From Priapulus caudatus (lineage: Eukaryota > Priapulida > Priapulimorpha > Priapulimorphida > Priapulidae): a DNA stretch of 34,999 bases. Position numbers and translations under genes: made by a program. Location: positions 69,170 to 104,168 of the forward strand of contig NW_014577641.1 in assembly GCF_000485595.1 (NCBI RefSeq), written 5' to 3'. The notes beneath the pieces were generated by a model that saw nothing but the letters and a program-made list of their open reading frames with translations, did not search any database and was not told the origin of the DNA. Shown piece after piece: positions 10,583 to 20,587 of the stretch; position 1 is the first letter of the stretch, and every line of letters begins with the position of its first letter.

Positions 10583-10601
10583 CTATGTAACGCTACCACT
10601 A

Positions 10602-13600
10602 TTACTGGCCAGTGCTTACGTCGCAAACTTCGTAATAGGAATCATTAGATGCTGTGAAGGATGACTCAAGGGCATGCGTCTTATACTGAATGCTCAGACC
10701 TGTCATCCAGAATTTGAGCAATGGTTCATCGTGCGGCCCTGCCCCTAGCACTCGGAGCAGCTTCTGCACCTCCTCCTGAGAGTGACTCCCACTTGCCCGG
10801 CTGAACTTAAACAGCACCTTCACCTTACTGCAACACAGGACAAAATATAGAGGTAAGCATTGTCACAGGGGCAGGCACGGTATTTTTTTTTTTTTTTTAG
10901 AGGTCCATATTTATGTATCCACGTCATGGCTATAGCGGTACATACATACATGCCCACATTTATGTGCCAATACAATGCATCGACATTAGATAAGGAGTAA
11001 TATAATAACTATTATATTACTCCCGATTAGATAGAACTACCTTCTCGCAGATAAAAAATTCCTCAGAATTGTTAGCCAATCAGTAGCTCAAGCATATCTA
11101 CTCATATTTGCTTTAGTGTTGACGAACAACTCACTTCATCCACTGCTCCTTCATAGCAGTAAGGGAACACTCAAGTACTTCGTTTGTAAATTTTGCCTGC
11201 ACCATAGCTTGTTCCATCTTCACGAGTAAGGCTGGATCTGTGAAGACAAAGATAGATATATTGGAACTTATTATGACCAAAATTAAGAGGAAATGAAAGT
11301 GTCAGTGACACTGTAGCTCACCTTGGGTGTGATAGAAGAGGGAGGGGGGATATATAAAGCAAGAGTATATATGGGAGAACTCCCATTATATAGCATATCT
11401 CACATTATATACTCTTGATAGTGATATATGCATAAGTTTGATGCGAAAATAAATGTTGAACAACATAATCTTGACGAGAGATGGCGCTACGCCTAAATGA
11501 TTGCCATTTTGGTTTTCGAATATCGCGCAAATAAAAACAATAAAATATTCCAGTCAAATTACTGTAACGAAGAATCTAAAACACAATATTACACGTATAT
11601 AGGTATGATTGTAGAGTTGTTGACCAGTTAGATGAAATAAATGTAATAGCTAAGACGTTGTCATCTCTTCCATAGGAGTAACAACTGTTTTGGGCATAGA
11701 TATACACATTCACATACCAAAACTTAACAAAATCAAATGAATTTAGATGGCCATTTTCATTTTTGCCAAAAAGTGGGTGTGGCTCAAAAGTAGGTCGACT
11801 GGCGTGCTCCAAAATAGGAAGTTCAAATCTCTCCCATAGGAGTAACAACTATATTCAATTTGAAACATGTGGGTCAAACGGTTCTTGAGCTATCGTTGAC
11901 CATAGGCAGACATGAAATGCATAGTGAAATTGCCAAAATCTACCTAATTTGCATAATTAATAAAAAAAAATCAAAACCCGTGTGATATGTTTTGGGGACA
12001 GTCCTTATTCGTTCACATACTAGAAATGAGCAAAATCCGTTGAACCTGAATAGACTTATGGCCATTTCCATTTTTGCCAAAAAGTGGACGTGGCTCGAAA
12101 GTAGGTCGACTGGCGTGATCCACAATAGGACGTTCAAACCTCTCCCATAGGAGTAACAACTGCATGCAATTTGAAACATGTGGGTCAAACCGCTCAAACG
12201 GTTCTTGAGTTATCGTTGAACGTAGGCAGACACTGAAATGCATAGTAAAATTGCCAAAATCTACCTAATTTGCATAATTAAAAAATCAAATAAAAACCTG
12301 TGTGATATGTTTTGGGGCCAATCCCCAGTCATTCACATACTAGAAATGAGCAAAATCCATTAAACCTGAACTGACTTATGGCAATTTCCATTTTTGCCAA
12401 AAAGTGGACGTGGCTCGAATGTAGGTCGACTGGCGTGATCCAAAATAGGACGTTCAAACCTCTCCCATAGGAGTAACAACTATATGCAATTTGAAACATG
12501 TGGATCAAACGGTGCTTGAGTTATCATTGACCATAGCCAAATGTTGACAGACGGACAGACGGACGTACGACAGATGACACCCCATGGCAATAGCTCATCT
12601 TGACGATGTCAAGGCAAGCTAAAAATCACAAGGTATTTATTAAGCTTGTACAGATTATTATATTTGGCTATAGTGGTAGTTTCATACAACTCATATATAG
12701 GTTCCATTATAAAAAGGAACTTACACACATCAGGAAGAACAGTCTTGCTGCTCACAGTAAATGTATATCCATCAAATTGGTCACTAGTGTCACTAGATAG
12801 TGACTGAGCATCTTTCGGTGCTAAGATGTCGAGTACACTGTACTTATCCGCCTCACTCACGTGCTCTGGGATTTCCACTCCTAATTCCAAACCTGTTAAA
12901 ATTTCCATAATGTAAGGCTATGAGGTTTCTAGCAAAGATCAAATACCAATTTAGTGTGCAGTGAGTGGTGGGTTTTTCGAGTCCTTTTAATGTTGCAGCT
13001 ACAGTGTGGCTTTTGCAACTGCACTTTTTGTTAGATACTTGAATAGAATCCTTGTAAGGCAATAAAAGAAGTAGATTACACACTACAAGTCTTATTTGTA
13101 CAGAGTGCAATATTGCAAAGTATCTTATTATCTTACTCTTGGTAGCAATATTAAACTTTAATAATTTAAATGTATTGGAGACACTTAAAAGACCTACCAA
13201 AGAAATTTATGAACATACATGCAGACAGGAGTACATAGAGACCATATGTAATCCTGATGGGCACAAAAAACACTTGATTTACCTAAGAAATTACACATCC
13301 AAGAATCTACATAGGTGCTACTCCAGGCTATGACCCGACTGCATCCTTTAGGGAGGAAAACCTGAATTGAAGAAAGTAGTAATACATATATGCCAAACAA
13401 CTGAGAATAACAGACATATTTTTATATTGCCACCTCAACTCGGTGTTGAACCTAATATGAACACAAATCTGCTTTACTGATGATGTTGCATACATGAATA
13501 CTCTACATGAATAAAACTCAAAGCTCAACAACAGTTCCGTACTATTAGTAAATTTACATCATCATAGTAGCATCAATCTTTACCACACAGGTCGGTGCAT

Positions 13601-16421
13601 TGAATACTGTACTACAGCGAGAATGTAACTCAGCTAACCTGTAATGCCTGTATCACAGACTTGACAAGCCATCTCTGTGATCCTCTCACTATAACCTGGT
13701 TGCCAATAATGGTGTGGTGAGCCAGTGTATTGAATTTGTCATAAGCCAATACCTAATCACAGTATAAATACATAGGTGTCAAACTGAAATGCGTTTTTAA
13801 GGGTTATGGTAGACAAAACATGAGAAAGAATACATTTAAGCATTGAACTTTTCTCGTAACATTAAACACCATGCAAAAAATACAGAACATCTCGTGGCTT
13901 TTGTTGCAAGAATGTCTTTCTGTCAAAAGCAGGATGAATGAAATGTGTAAACAGCTATCAGCTAATTCCGATGTCCAATACATTACAACATCAACAATTA
14001 TATAATACCCTGAGCAGATGTCGGATGTTTTTAAACTCTGGACAGGAGCTTTCGTCATCTTCTGCCTCACGAGTCGTTGCAAGTTGTGATTTCTCCTCCT
14101 TATCGGACTGGTCATCGGCCCCAGTCTTCTTGCTCACCTCTAGTGTTGTTGTAAACAGTTTGATGAACCCTTCCTCAGTTTCTTGTGAAAAAGGACAAAT
14201 ATACGTATAGTGGGGGGGGGGAAATGAAATCTATTTTCGTATACAGAACTAGGTGATATGATGGTTAAGGATTCAGTCATGCTTGCTTATATTTCTACCT
14301 TCCAATCTCTCCATGTCAATAACGGTGTCTTCTGTTGGCGGTCCTTCAAACAGCTTCTCCGTCATTCTGTTTCCACCTGCCTTGAGAAGCCATGTGAACC
14401 ACATGTGCAACCGAGCAAAGAGATTCTTCTCATGGGTTAGCTCCACCTGATGACAATAAATCATAACAAACATTTTGCATCGCGTAATGAACAGTGTTTC
14501 TTCACCAGTAATTAAACACCTCCGGTACATACCGACTCTCCGAAGCAAAATTTTGATAGATACATATTTCACAACTATGCCCAATCTTCACTTCAATGTA
14601 ACTACAGTCTATACATAGAGCAAATGCTACAGCGCCTCTAGACGGATGTGTTTGCCCACCAGGGACCGCGCTGGCTTATTCATGCCCCTATGCCGTAGGA
14701 AGTCTCGTGGGTTGACACTGCTGCTAAGGCGTAGTGATCTCTGAGGGCATTCCGTTTGCTCAGCTTCATAGACCTTCAGAGCCATCATCTGTATCTTGTC
14801 GATGATTATCCTACCAACAGAAATACGTAAAAACCTCTGCACATAGTTTCATGTCCAATTTAGGCCATGATTCACTGACCATAGTCAGCATTTTTTAGAT
14901 TTCCTGGTTACGACTAGACCAAATAAAAAAGACTTGCTGGATCTGCAACTTTCAGCTATAAACTTGTGATTTAAAAAACATTGCTCTGGTATCAACACAT
15001 CCGGCTTACCATGAGAAACGATACACCACATATTCTGCTAGAGCCTACACCTTACCTCAAATGTGTGACGAGGAACGGCCAGGAGTTGAGGAGGAACACT
15101 TTATCCGTCATGACGACAATGATGCTGTACCATCGCTGGAAGCCGCGCGCATGGCTGTCCTTCACGAAGAATGTGTGACTCAGCACGTGTCCACGCACAT
15201 CATCGCCGAAAAATATCGGCCCCTCTCTCCCAGGACACACCTAACCATAACAAAAGCTTGAGAGTCTACAGACAAGACAATGTGCACAACGTTGACAATG
15301 ACATGATAATGAAAACACGTGCAGTGTTCCGCATGCAAAGTTGAGACATCATAGACTGATGATATTCATAGCTATTTATGTTTCTGACAACAGGCCCTAT
15401 ATTTCTTCAGGTGTCTTTTGGTAGGATACGAATGAATGTTTCTGTTAGTGCTACAGTTACCTATATAGGCGATGTTTGGAAGATTATGATTGAAAGTTTC
15501 TGTTACTGCTACTGTAGTTATCTCTACTAACTGATCCTGCTCATGAGGCAGAGTCAGCTTCTGTTGCCACTCACTTCACAGCTGAGACTCCGAACGCAGG
15601 CTTGCCGGACTATGCTGAATATCTCTGGATGGCATGGGTACTGGCTGCTAACATAGCTAACCTTAGCCTCATGATCATTACTGACAAATCCTGGCTGCCC
15701 TGCTGCCATCGACCTACACGCCTGCAAGAGAAAATCAAATATGTGTGTTTTTCGGCTCCAATCGTGGAGCAATGAGCCTCTGCAACTGCATTGCTTTGGT
15801 TGTATTGATTTATGAATTATTTACATAGCAATCTCAGTTGAAAATCTCAGCATGACACTTACATAGTGTGACACTAACGTACTAAGCGACTATCATACCG
15901 AGAGAACACTACAGCTCTGCGGAGCTCAGTTCAAGGATTCAAGGATCTCTATTGCATACTTCACACATTTCTGTGGTCCTTCCTGCAGCACCGGAAGTGA
16001 TGGGAGATTGCGGTGTGGGTGGGGTGGAAGTCTGTGGTGTTCTGGGTGGTCGAAGCCAGTGTTCCAAACTACCGTAGAACGAGAACTGAGAGCTTTGCTC
16101 CTGTCCCGAGCCTTGAAATTGATGAACCAGGTCATACATCAAATATTGAGAGTACCAGGTACGCATTCTATATAAGGTTGACGACATAGCCATTTTCGCA
16201 TACATGAATAAGTTACTATGTAATTAGTTACAAGTTTATTCTACAACCACTCTGCTGCAGCAATATGTATAAATACCATTGCTTCCATCTTGGCTCTCCG
16301 TCTGACTGGGTGAAGGCTCTAGCAGGTGTGCGGGGACCTGAGAGTGGAACGCCTGGGTAGAGAATACGATGCTAGGCCCATGAAGTTCGCAAAAGTGACA
16401 GAGTGCAATCACAGCATTCAT
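10602..16421 (-). CDS. FLCN: Folliculin, complete 12-exon gene
   Basis: Exons on the minus strand: 16421-16277, 16111-15960, 15721-15575, 15240-15056, 14810-14660, 14446-14299, 14181-14009, 13752-13639, 13361-13283, 12892-12725, 11237-11135 and 10827-10602. They total 1791 bp, giving 596 aa (human 579), with all phases consistent. The start [16 protein letters not shown] is near-identical to human. The Longin half contains [20 protein letters not shown] and [10 protein letters not shown]; Arg180 matches the human Arg164 arginine finger. A Glu/Asp-rich linker (EAEDDESS) separates it from the DENN half, which ends [11 protein letters not shown] and [14 protein letters not shown]. Folliculin, with FNIP, is a GTPase-activating protein for RagC/D at the lysosome and controls mTORC1 signalling toward TFEB/TFE3; this is family knowledge. 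The introns hold several repeats. The gene looks intact and under constraint. Confidence 0.96.
10880..10898. repeat. Poly(T) tract in last folliculin intron
   Basis: A run of about 18 T on the plus strand (poly-A on the gene's strand), about 55 bp inside the last intron. It could be the tail of a retroposed fragment, but no body is recognisable. Confidence 0.6.
11361..11420. repeat. Imperfect palindrome in folliculin intron
   Basis: CAAGAGTATATATGGGAG with an internal GGGAGAACTCCC hairpin is mirrored by TATATACTCTTGA at about 11408-11420. Small foldback, noncoding. Confidence 0.55.
11660..12600. repeat. Tandem ~315-bp repeat array in folliculin intron
   Basis: The marker CCATAGGAGTAACAACT recurs near 11669, 11835, 12146 and 12466; the last three are spaced 311 and 320 bp apart. 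Whole units share TTTTTGCCAAAAAGTGG, GTAGGTCGACTGGCGTG and TTTGCATAATTA. The array ends in GACAGACGGACAGACGGACG and CCATGGCAATAGCTCATC, a tail style seen at the 3' ends of many marine-invertebrate retroposons. The small minus-strand ORFs here are repeats of noncoding sequence. Probably a tandemised nonautonomous retroelement; the family is not identified. Confidence 0.75.
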
Positions 16422-16757
16422 ACTTGCTGGTCCACTTCAGCAGGCAGCAGCAGCATTGGAAGGTCACACACACACACACACCGAGGATGGAGGTTGAAAC
16501 CTGTAAAAATTTACTCTCGTGTGGAAAGACATTCTCACGTAAAATATGCATCTTGATTTACATGAATGATATGCTTTTGTATGAAGAATGACTCCAACTG
16601 TACTTTCTCATTCGTAAATCGGACTTTAACCACAATGCACTTATTTATTAACACAATGCAACAATGCATTCTAAACATTCTAAGTGTAATTTTCGTAAAC
16701 AGTCTAGTCAAACTAATTAGTGATAACATATATATCCCACTATGTCCTGCGTGTAGC
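16422..16757. promoter_or_regulatory. Shared head-to-head promoter region, FLCN / FAM187-like
   Basis: Only 336 bp separate the ATG of folliculin (minus) from the proposed ATG of the FAM187-like gene (plus), so regulatory sequence is probably shared, though a more distal first exon for either gene cannot be excluded. It contains a short (CA)n tract at 16465-16481. No TATA box is placed convincingly for either gene. Confidence 0.5.
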
Positions 16758-18220
16758 ATGGCAATATATAACAACACACAAAATTACACAGTAGATCTTT
16801 GCGGGCACCTAGCACTTGCATCAGCTTTGCTCTGCATCTACATAATAGGGGTCACAGCAGAAACTGCAGAGCAAGAAGCCCTAGAGAAAAATTATCATGA
16901 ATGTCTACAGGCACTCAATAATGATGATGTGACAGTCAGAGAAAAAGCCAGACTTGTGCTGGAACAGCAAAGCATAGAGCTTCCGTGTGGAATGTGTCAA
17001 CACCCTGACCGAGAAGCATCGGAGTACCGTGGCAAGTGGAAGAGAGTTCTACAGGCATGTGGTCTTCACAGCACATGTAGTATAAAGGACCTCCACTGTT
17101 ACTGAGGCATTATTCATACTACGTAACGATTTTTGTAGTTTGATATCAACAAGAACTAGCTAAAAAAAAAAACGATTTTAAAATTGTTGATGTGTGCTGT
17201 GGTGATAATTTCTCATTACAGATGGGAGAGGAGAGAGTGGAACATGACAGTGAGAACATTGTGATCACAAGCAGCAGTAGTCTATTCATCCGTCGAGCCC
17301 AGCTGTCCGACGCCGGTCAGTACCTCTGCATCTGGCTTGGTCAGTACTACTCTGTCTACAGACTTGATGTTGTGAGAACGGAGAAGCGAGCAGTGGTGTA
17401 TGACACAGACATCAAGGGAGCACGGCCTGCCAAACCTAAAGCTTTACCCCAAAACAACCTCCAACTGTTCACAAGCTGGACCGACTGGAGTGACTGCACC
17501 CTGTGTGGAATGCCCGGCAGACGCCACAAGATAGGAATATGCACGCTAAAGAAACTGGATGCCAATGAGTCAGTTAAACCTGTAGACTTGAGTGTGTTAC
17601 ACGATTACCCTGGGGGTGTTCCATGTAGATCAAGCGCTCTGCCCGAATATTTCGCTTCCATGGGAGAGATTTGGTCAAGACGTAGTGAAACTCTTGTTGG
17701 CACGTGTGAGGTTGCCTGTCCGACTGTGCCAGCAGAAACCAACATCACAGACGAAAACGGCATCATTGTTGAGACTGTACGTACCGGAGAGGGCCTGTAT
17801 TCCATTCGACTGCCTCCACCGAGCATTCCTCCCATGGTAAAGCGGAAAACAGTGTACGAGAGCGAAGGCAGTAACATCGAGCTTGTGTGTCCCAACAGTG
17901 ACTCGACTACAGGAGTAACGTGGCAGAACAATACGGAGATAATCGACCCGATCAAAATACGCAGATTCACCCGCGGTCGTATTATAATCGACGACAAAAA
18001 CGCGCTGCGATTAAGACGCCTTACACTGACCGACACCTCCTTGTACAGCTGTTGGATGAATCAGCGACTAGTTGCAACAGTCAGAATCGTGGTAACGCTT
18101 CGGGACAGCAGCAGGCCAAGTGACTACATTGCGTTTGCGGGCTTTGGTGCGGCCATGCTGACCGTGCTCTGCATTTGTTGCACTGCATGCAAAAATAGAA
18201 AGAAACAAACAGTAAAATGA
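16758..18220 (+). CDS. FAM187-like two-Ig-domain membrane protein
   Basis: Exon 2 (17222-18220) is clear. Exon 1 begins at ATG 16758 and carries a signal-peptide-like segment (LALASALLCIYIIGVTA). The first Ig domain has cysteines in ELPCGMC, a tryptophan at residue 94 (KWKR) and DAGQYLCIW. A Trp-Ser segment SWTDWSDCTLCGMPGRR links to the second Ig domain (IELVCPN, VTWQNN, DTSLYSCWM). A transmembrane helix (AGFGAAMLTVLCICCTAC) and a short basic tail follow. This layout resembles FAM187A/B. The intron acceptor at 17221 demands phase 0, yet exon 1 offers only a weak phase-0 donor (AGA|GTTCTA, exon end 17045), which would give 428 aa. A small missed exon or atypical splicing is possible. The ligand is unknown; a membrane receptor or adhesion role is inferred from architecture. 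Confidence 0.75.
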
Positions 18221-18890
18221 CGAGATTGCTTGATGTGCAAGTTGATTTGTATGTTGTAAGTTTAGAAAAAATAACTGCAGTAAATTTGATCAATTATAAC
18301 CAAACTGTAAATGGTGTGTAATATCTGAGAACACAGACTCTACCCAACATGGTGACAACCAGGCCTAATATGCAACCATGCCTATAGAATATTATAGGCA
18401 ACCTGTCTATAGAAAACCCTATATATATATACAACCTTGCATATAAGCTATATGAAAGGGCTCTCATTGTAGAGTAGAATAGTACGAACAAAAAAATGTA
18501 TCAACTTAATATTTTTATGCAATAACTTCCCAGTTATGCACATATTGAAGAGAGATTTCAGCCATCGTCTCTTGTACTCCAACAGCTTAAATCACATCCC
18601 CTAAAGTCACATCTGGCAGCACGATGGCAGAAAACTCTGCAATTTGTGCATAGCTTTGAAGCTATTTGGTAACGTGTGAAGTTAATCCATTTTTACCTAA
18701 GATTCTTCAAGAAATTTAGATTGTTGGAGATCAACAAGTGGCACACAGTGCGAGAGAGAGAGTGTGCACAAGATAAAACAAAATGTCACACCGCCAAAAA
18801 AAGGTCTGTGAGGTGTGGCAATTTTTTTGGGGGTGTGTTTGCGAGTTTTCGTGGTCCTAGCAATGAAGAATTCCCCACTCCAGAATTTTT
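18221..18890. other. Spacer after the FAM187-like gene
   Basis: AT-rich noncoding sequence. No canonical AATAAA was found close to the stop; variants such as AAATAA near 18269 may serve. A short GA run lies at 18751-18760. No gene was seen. Confidence 0.4.
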
Positions 18891-19078
18891 TTGAAAAAAT
18901 GGTGCAATTTGGTGCATTCTAAGCTATAATTCGATTTTAGTGCAATAAAGTGTAGTTTATTGATGGAAGAACGGTGATTTTCGTCAGAGAGGCGGTGTTT
19001 TGGACAAATATCTGTGTGGCGGCTGAGAATTTGAGCGAGGCGGCCCGCCTCGCTCGTGTCAATGCAGGGGAAACACTG
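18891..19078 (-). mobile_element. hAT-like element terminal fragment
   Basis: Read on the minus strand the segment begins CAGTGTTTCCCCTGCATTG, a typical hAT-type terminus, followed by a GAGCGAGGCGG/CCGCCTCGCTC hairpin (19034-19055) and the motif GAATGCACCAAATTGCACCA. The opposite terminus was not found, so this is an end fragment and the left boundary is approximate. A related TGGTGCATTCTGGTGCATGC motif occurs at 34771-34790. Confidence 0.55.
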
Positions 19079-19264
19079 TAACACACAACCCAACTAGCAT
19101 TACCATACACATAATTACTATTATTACCATGAACACATGCATATATATAGTAGTCAGGCTATATATACAGGATAACTCTAAAGCGGTTACTTATACATAA
19201 CAAATTTAAAGACCGGTGTTTTGTTGTTATAGTCTCACAGTCGCAGCCTGTTCGGCCTAACACT

Positions 19265-19346
19265 AGCTCTAGGACTATAGTCCGCGTACAGTTGCCGGAG
19301 GCCTGCAGGCAACTGTACACAAGCTATAGTCCTAAAGCTAGCCTAA
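19265..19346. repeat. ~80-bp hairpin
   Basis: TAGCTCTAGGACTATAGTCC and GTACAGTTGCC on the left are mirrored by GGCAACTGTAC and GCTATAGTCCTAAAGCTA on the right, around a small GGAGGCCTGCA centre. CCTAACACTA flanks both sides (about 19256-19265 and 19343-19352), which may be a target duplication or an extended direct repeat. Noncoding foldback. Confidence 0.75.
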
Positions 19347-19410
19347 CACTAATTACCTAATTATCAGTGCAATAAATTTTATTTGAATTTAACATAACAC
19401 TCACAGTATT

Positions 19411-19687
19411 GCTGATACTGATAGGGTCTATGTCTCCCTGGGTACTGCCGGAACGTATCCTGGGTACGGTCCGGTATACCGGAAGGCGGAACGTACCCTG
19501 GTAACTATCTGATAATTGTGATATGGTTAGGGTTAGGGTTAGGGAGTAGGCGTAGGCGACTCCCTAGACTCGTTAGTGGAGTAGGCGAGGTACGGTTCGG
19601 CATATTAGATAGTACCAGGGTACGTTCCGGTATACCGTACCCAGGGTACGTTCCGGCAGTACACAGGGAGACACACACCCTGGCAGC
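19411..19687. mobile_element. Foldback element with internal (TTAGGG)3, copy 2
   Basis: Same family as the element at 10318: termini GCTGAT...GGCAGC, arms with GGGTACTGCCGGAACGTA and GTACCCAGGGTACGTTCC, shared loop sequence (GAGTAGGCGTAGGC and TCGTTAGTGGAGTAGGCGAG) and three TTAGGG hexamers at 19527-19544. It is flanked by a different exact 9-bp direct repeat, CACAGTATT (19402-19410 and 19688-19696), which confirms independent insertion with a 9-bp duplication. Confidence 0.82.
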
Positions 19688-19727
19688 CACAGTATTCGCT
19701 TATCGGCTCATACTCATAGTCATGACT

Positions 19728-19755
19728 CATAGGGTCTATGTCCCCCAGGGTACTG
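19728..19755. mobile_element. Isolated end of the same TTAGGG foldback family
   Basis: TCATAGGGTCTATGTCCCCC followed by AGGGTACTG matches the left terminus of copy 1 almost exactly and then stops. A solo terminal fragment about 40 bp past copy 2. Confidence 0.75.
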
Positions 19756-19794
19756 ACATGAATGTATAGTCTAGACAATCCGTCGCACAGCCTG

Positions 19795-19875
19795 GTCGGG
19801 CTAGTAGTAGTACTAGTAGTAGTAAAAGTATGAGTACGATTAGTAATAGTACTAATACTAATAATAGTTAAAAGC
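19795..19875. repeat. Degenerate TAG/AGT trinucleotide tract
   Basis: TAGTAGTAGTACTAGTAGTAGT and related imperfect trinucleotide units. The antisense 126-aa open frame over it (IISISTITNRTHTFTTTSTT) is a by-product. Confidence 0.65.
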
Positions 19876-20587
19876 ACATGATGTTCTAGCTCATTATCTA
19901 ACACTGGTGTAAGCTTGTAAGTTGTTACATGTATGACTACGAAATTTAATGTTGCATGACAGCTGACGACGACAGCCACTACCAAATGTATCTCAGCGCC
20001 CTCTGTAAAATACTTTAAGAACTATAGAGGCATGTCGGTTTGCGCCTTTGGTTTGCGCGTATCACATTTACTCCAGTAAACACCATGGCCAGCAGCAGTA
20101 AGCGTCTCAGTTTCATGCATTGATTTATGCATAACGAGATAAAGGATCTCATCTTCTACAATCCCTGATTCAACCTGGCTGTATGGCGTCGCTAAGATGA
20201 AAGCACATTGATGAAGGAACGACGTCTGTGATTTATAACATCCAAATAAGTGAGTAGCTGTACAAAAGGTGGCAGCACAACGATATTAGTAACACGTGGT
20301 TTCCGTGCTTTTCGAGGCCCGAGCTATATTTATATTGATTTATATACAATACATTATACATGTGCTCCTTGTTCGAGGTAAGACTGCGGAAAGGTAGATA
20401 ATTTGCGAACGTCAGAAATCATTATGGTTTATACAAATAGCATGCGAGTTAATAGTAAGTATTTATTAATAATAATTAACCACGTAATATTATAACCGAT
20501 CGTCCGATTCTTTATCTATTCCTATTGCAGCCGGTGTCGCATCATTGACGTTGGCAGTTACCGTCCGTCAAAATCCGTACCATAATA
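19876..20587. other. Upstream region of the folate receptor-like gene
   Basis: Noncoding, AT-rich. A possible 5' noncoding exon may end upstream of TTTATCTATTCCTATTGCAG (20511-20530), an acceptor-like polypyrimidine-AG site 57 bp before the ATG. That would put the start codon in a second exon. Confidence 0.4.

Noticed and set aside
11576-12243. Minus-strand ORFs with LLLLWERFE-type repeats
   Set aside because: They are translations of the tandem ~315-bp noncoding repeat inside a folliculin intron.
16566-16757. Upstream extension of the FAM187-like first open frame
   Set aside because: AT-rich read-through; the signal-peptide-like segment follows the ATG at 16758 much more naturally.
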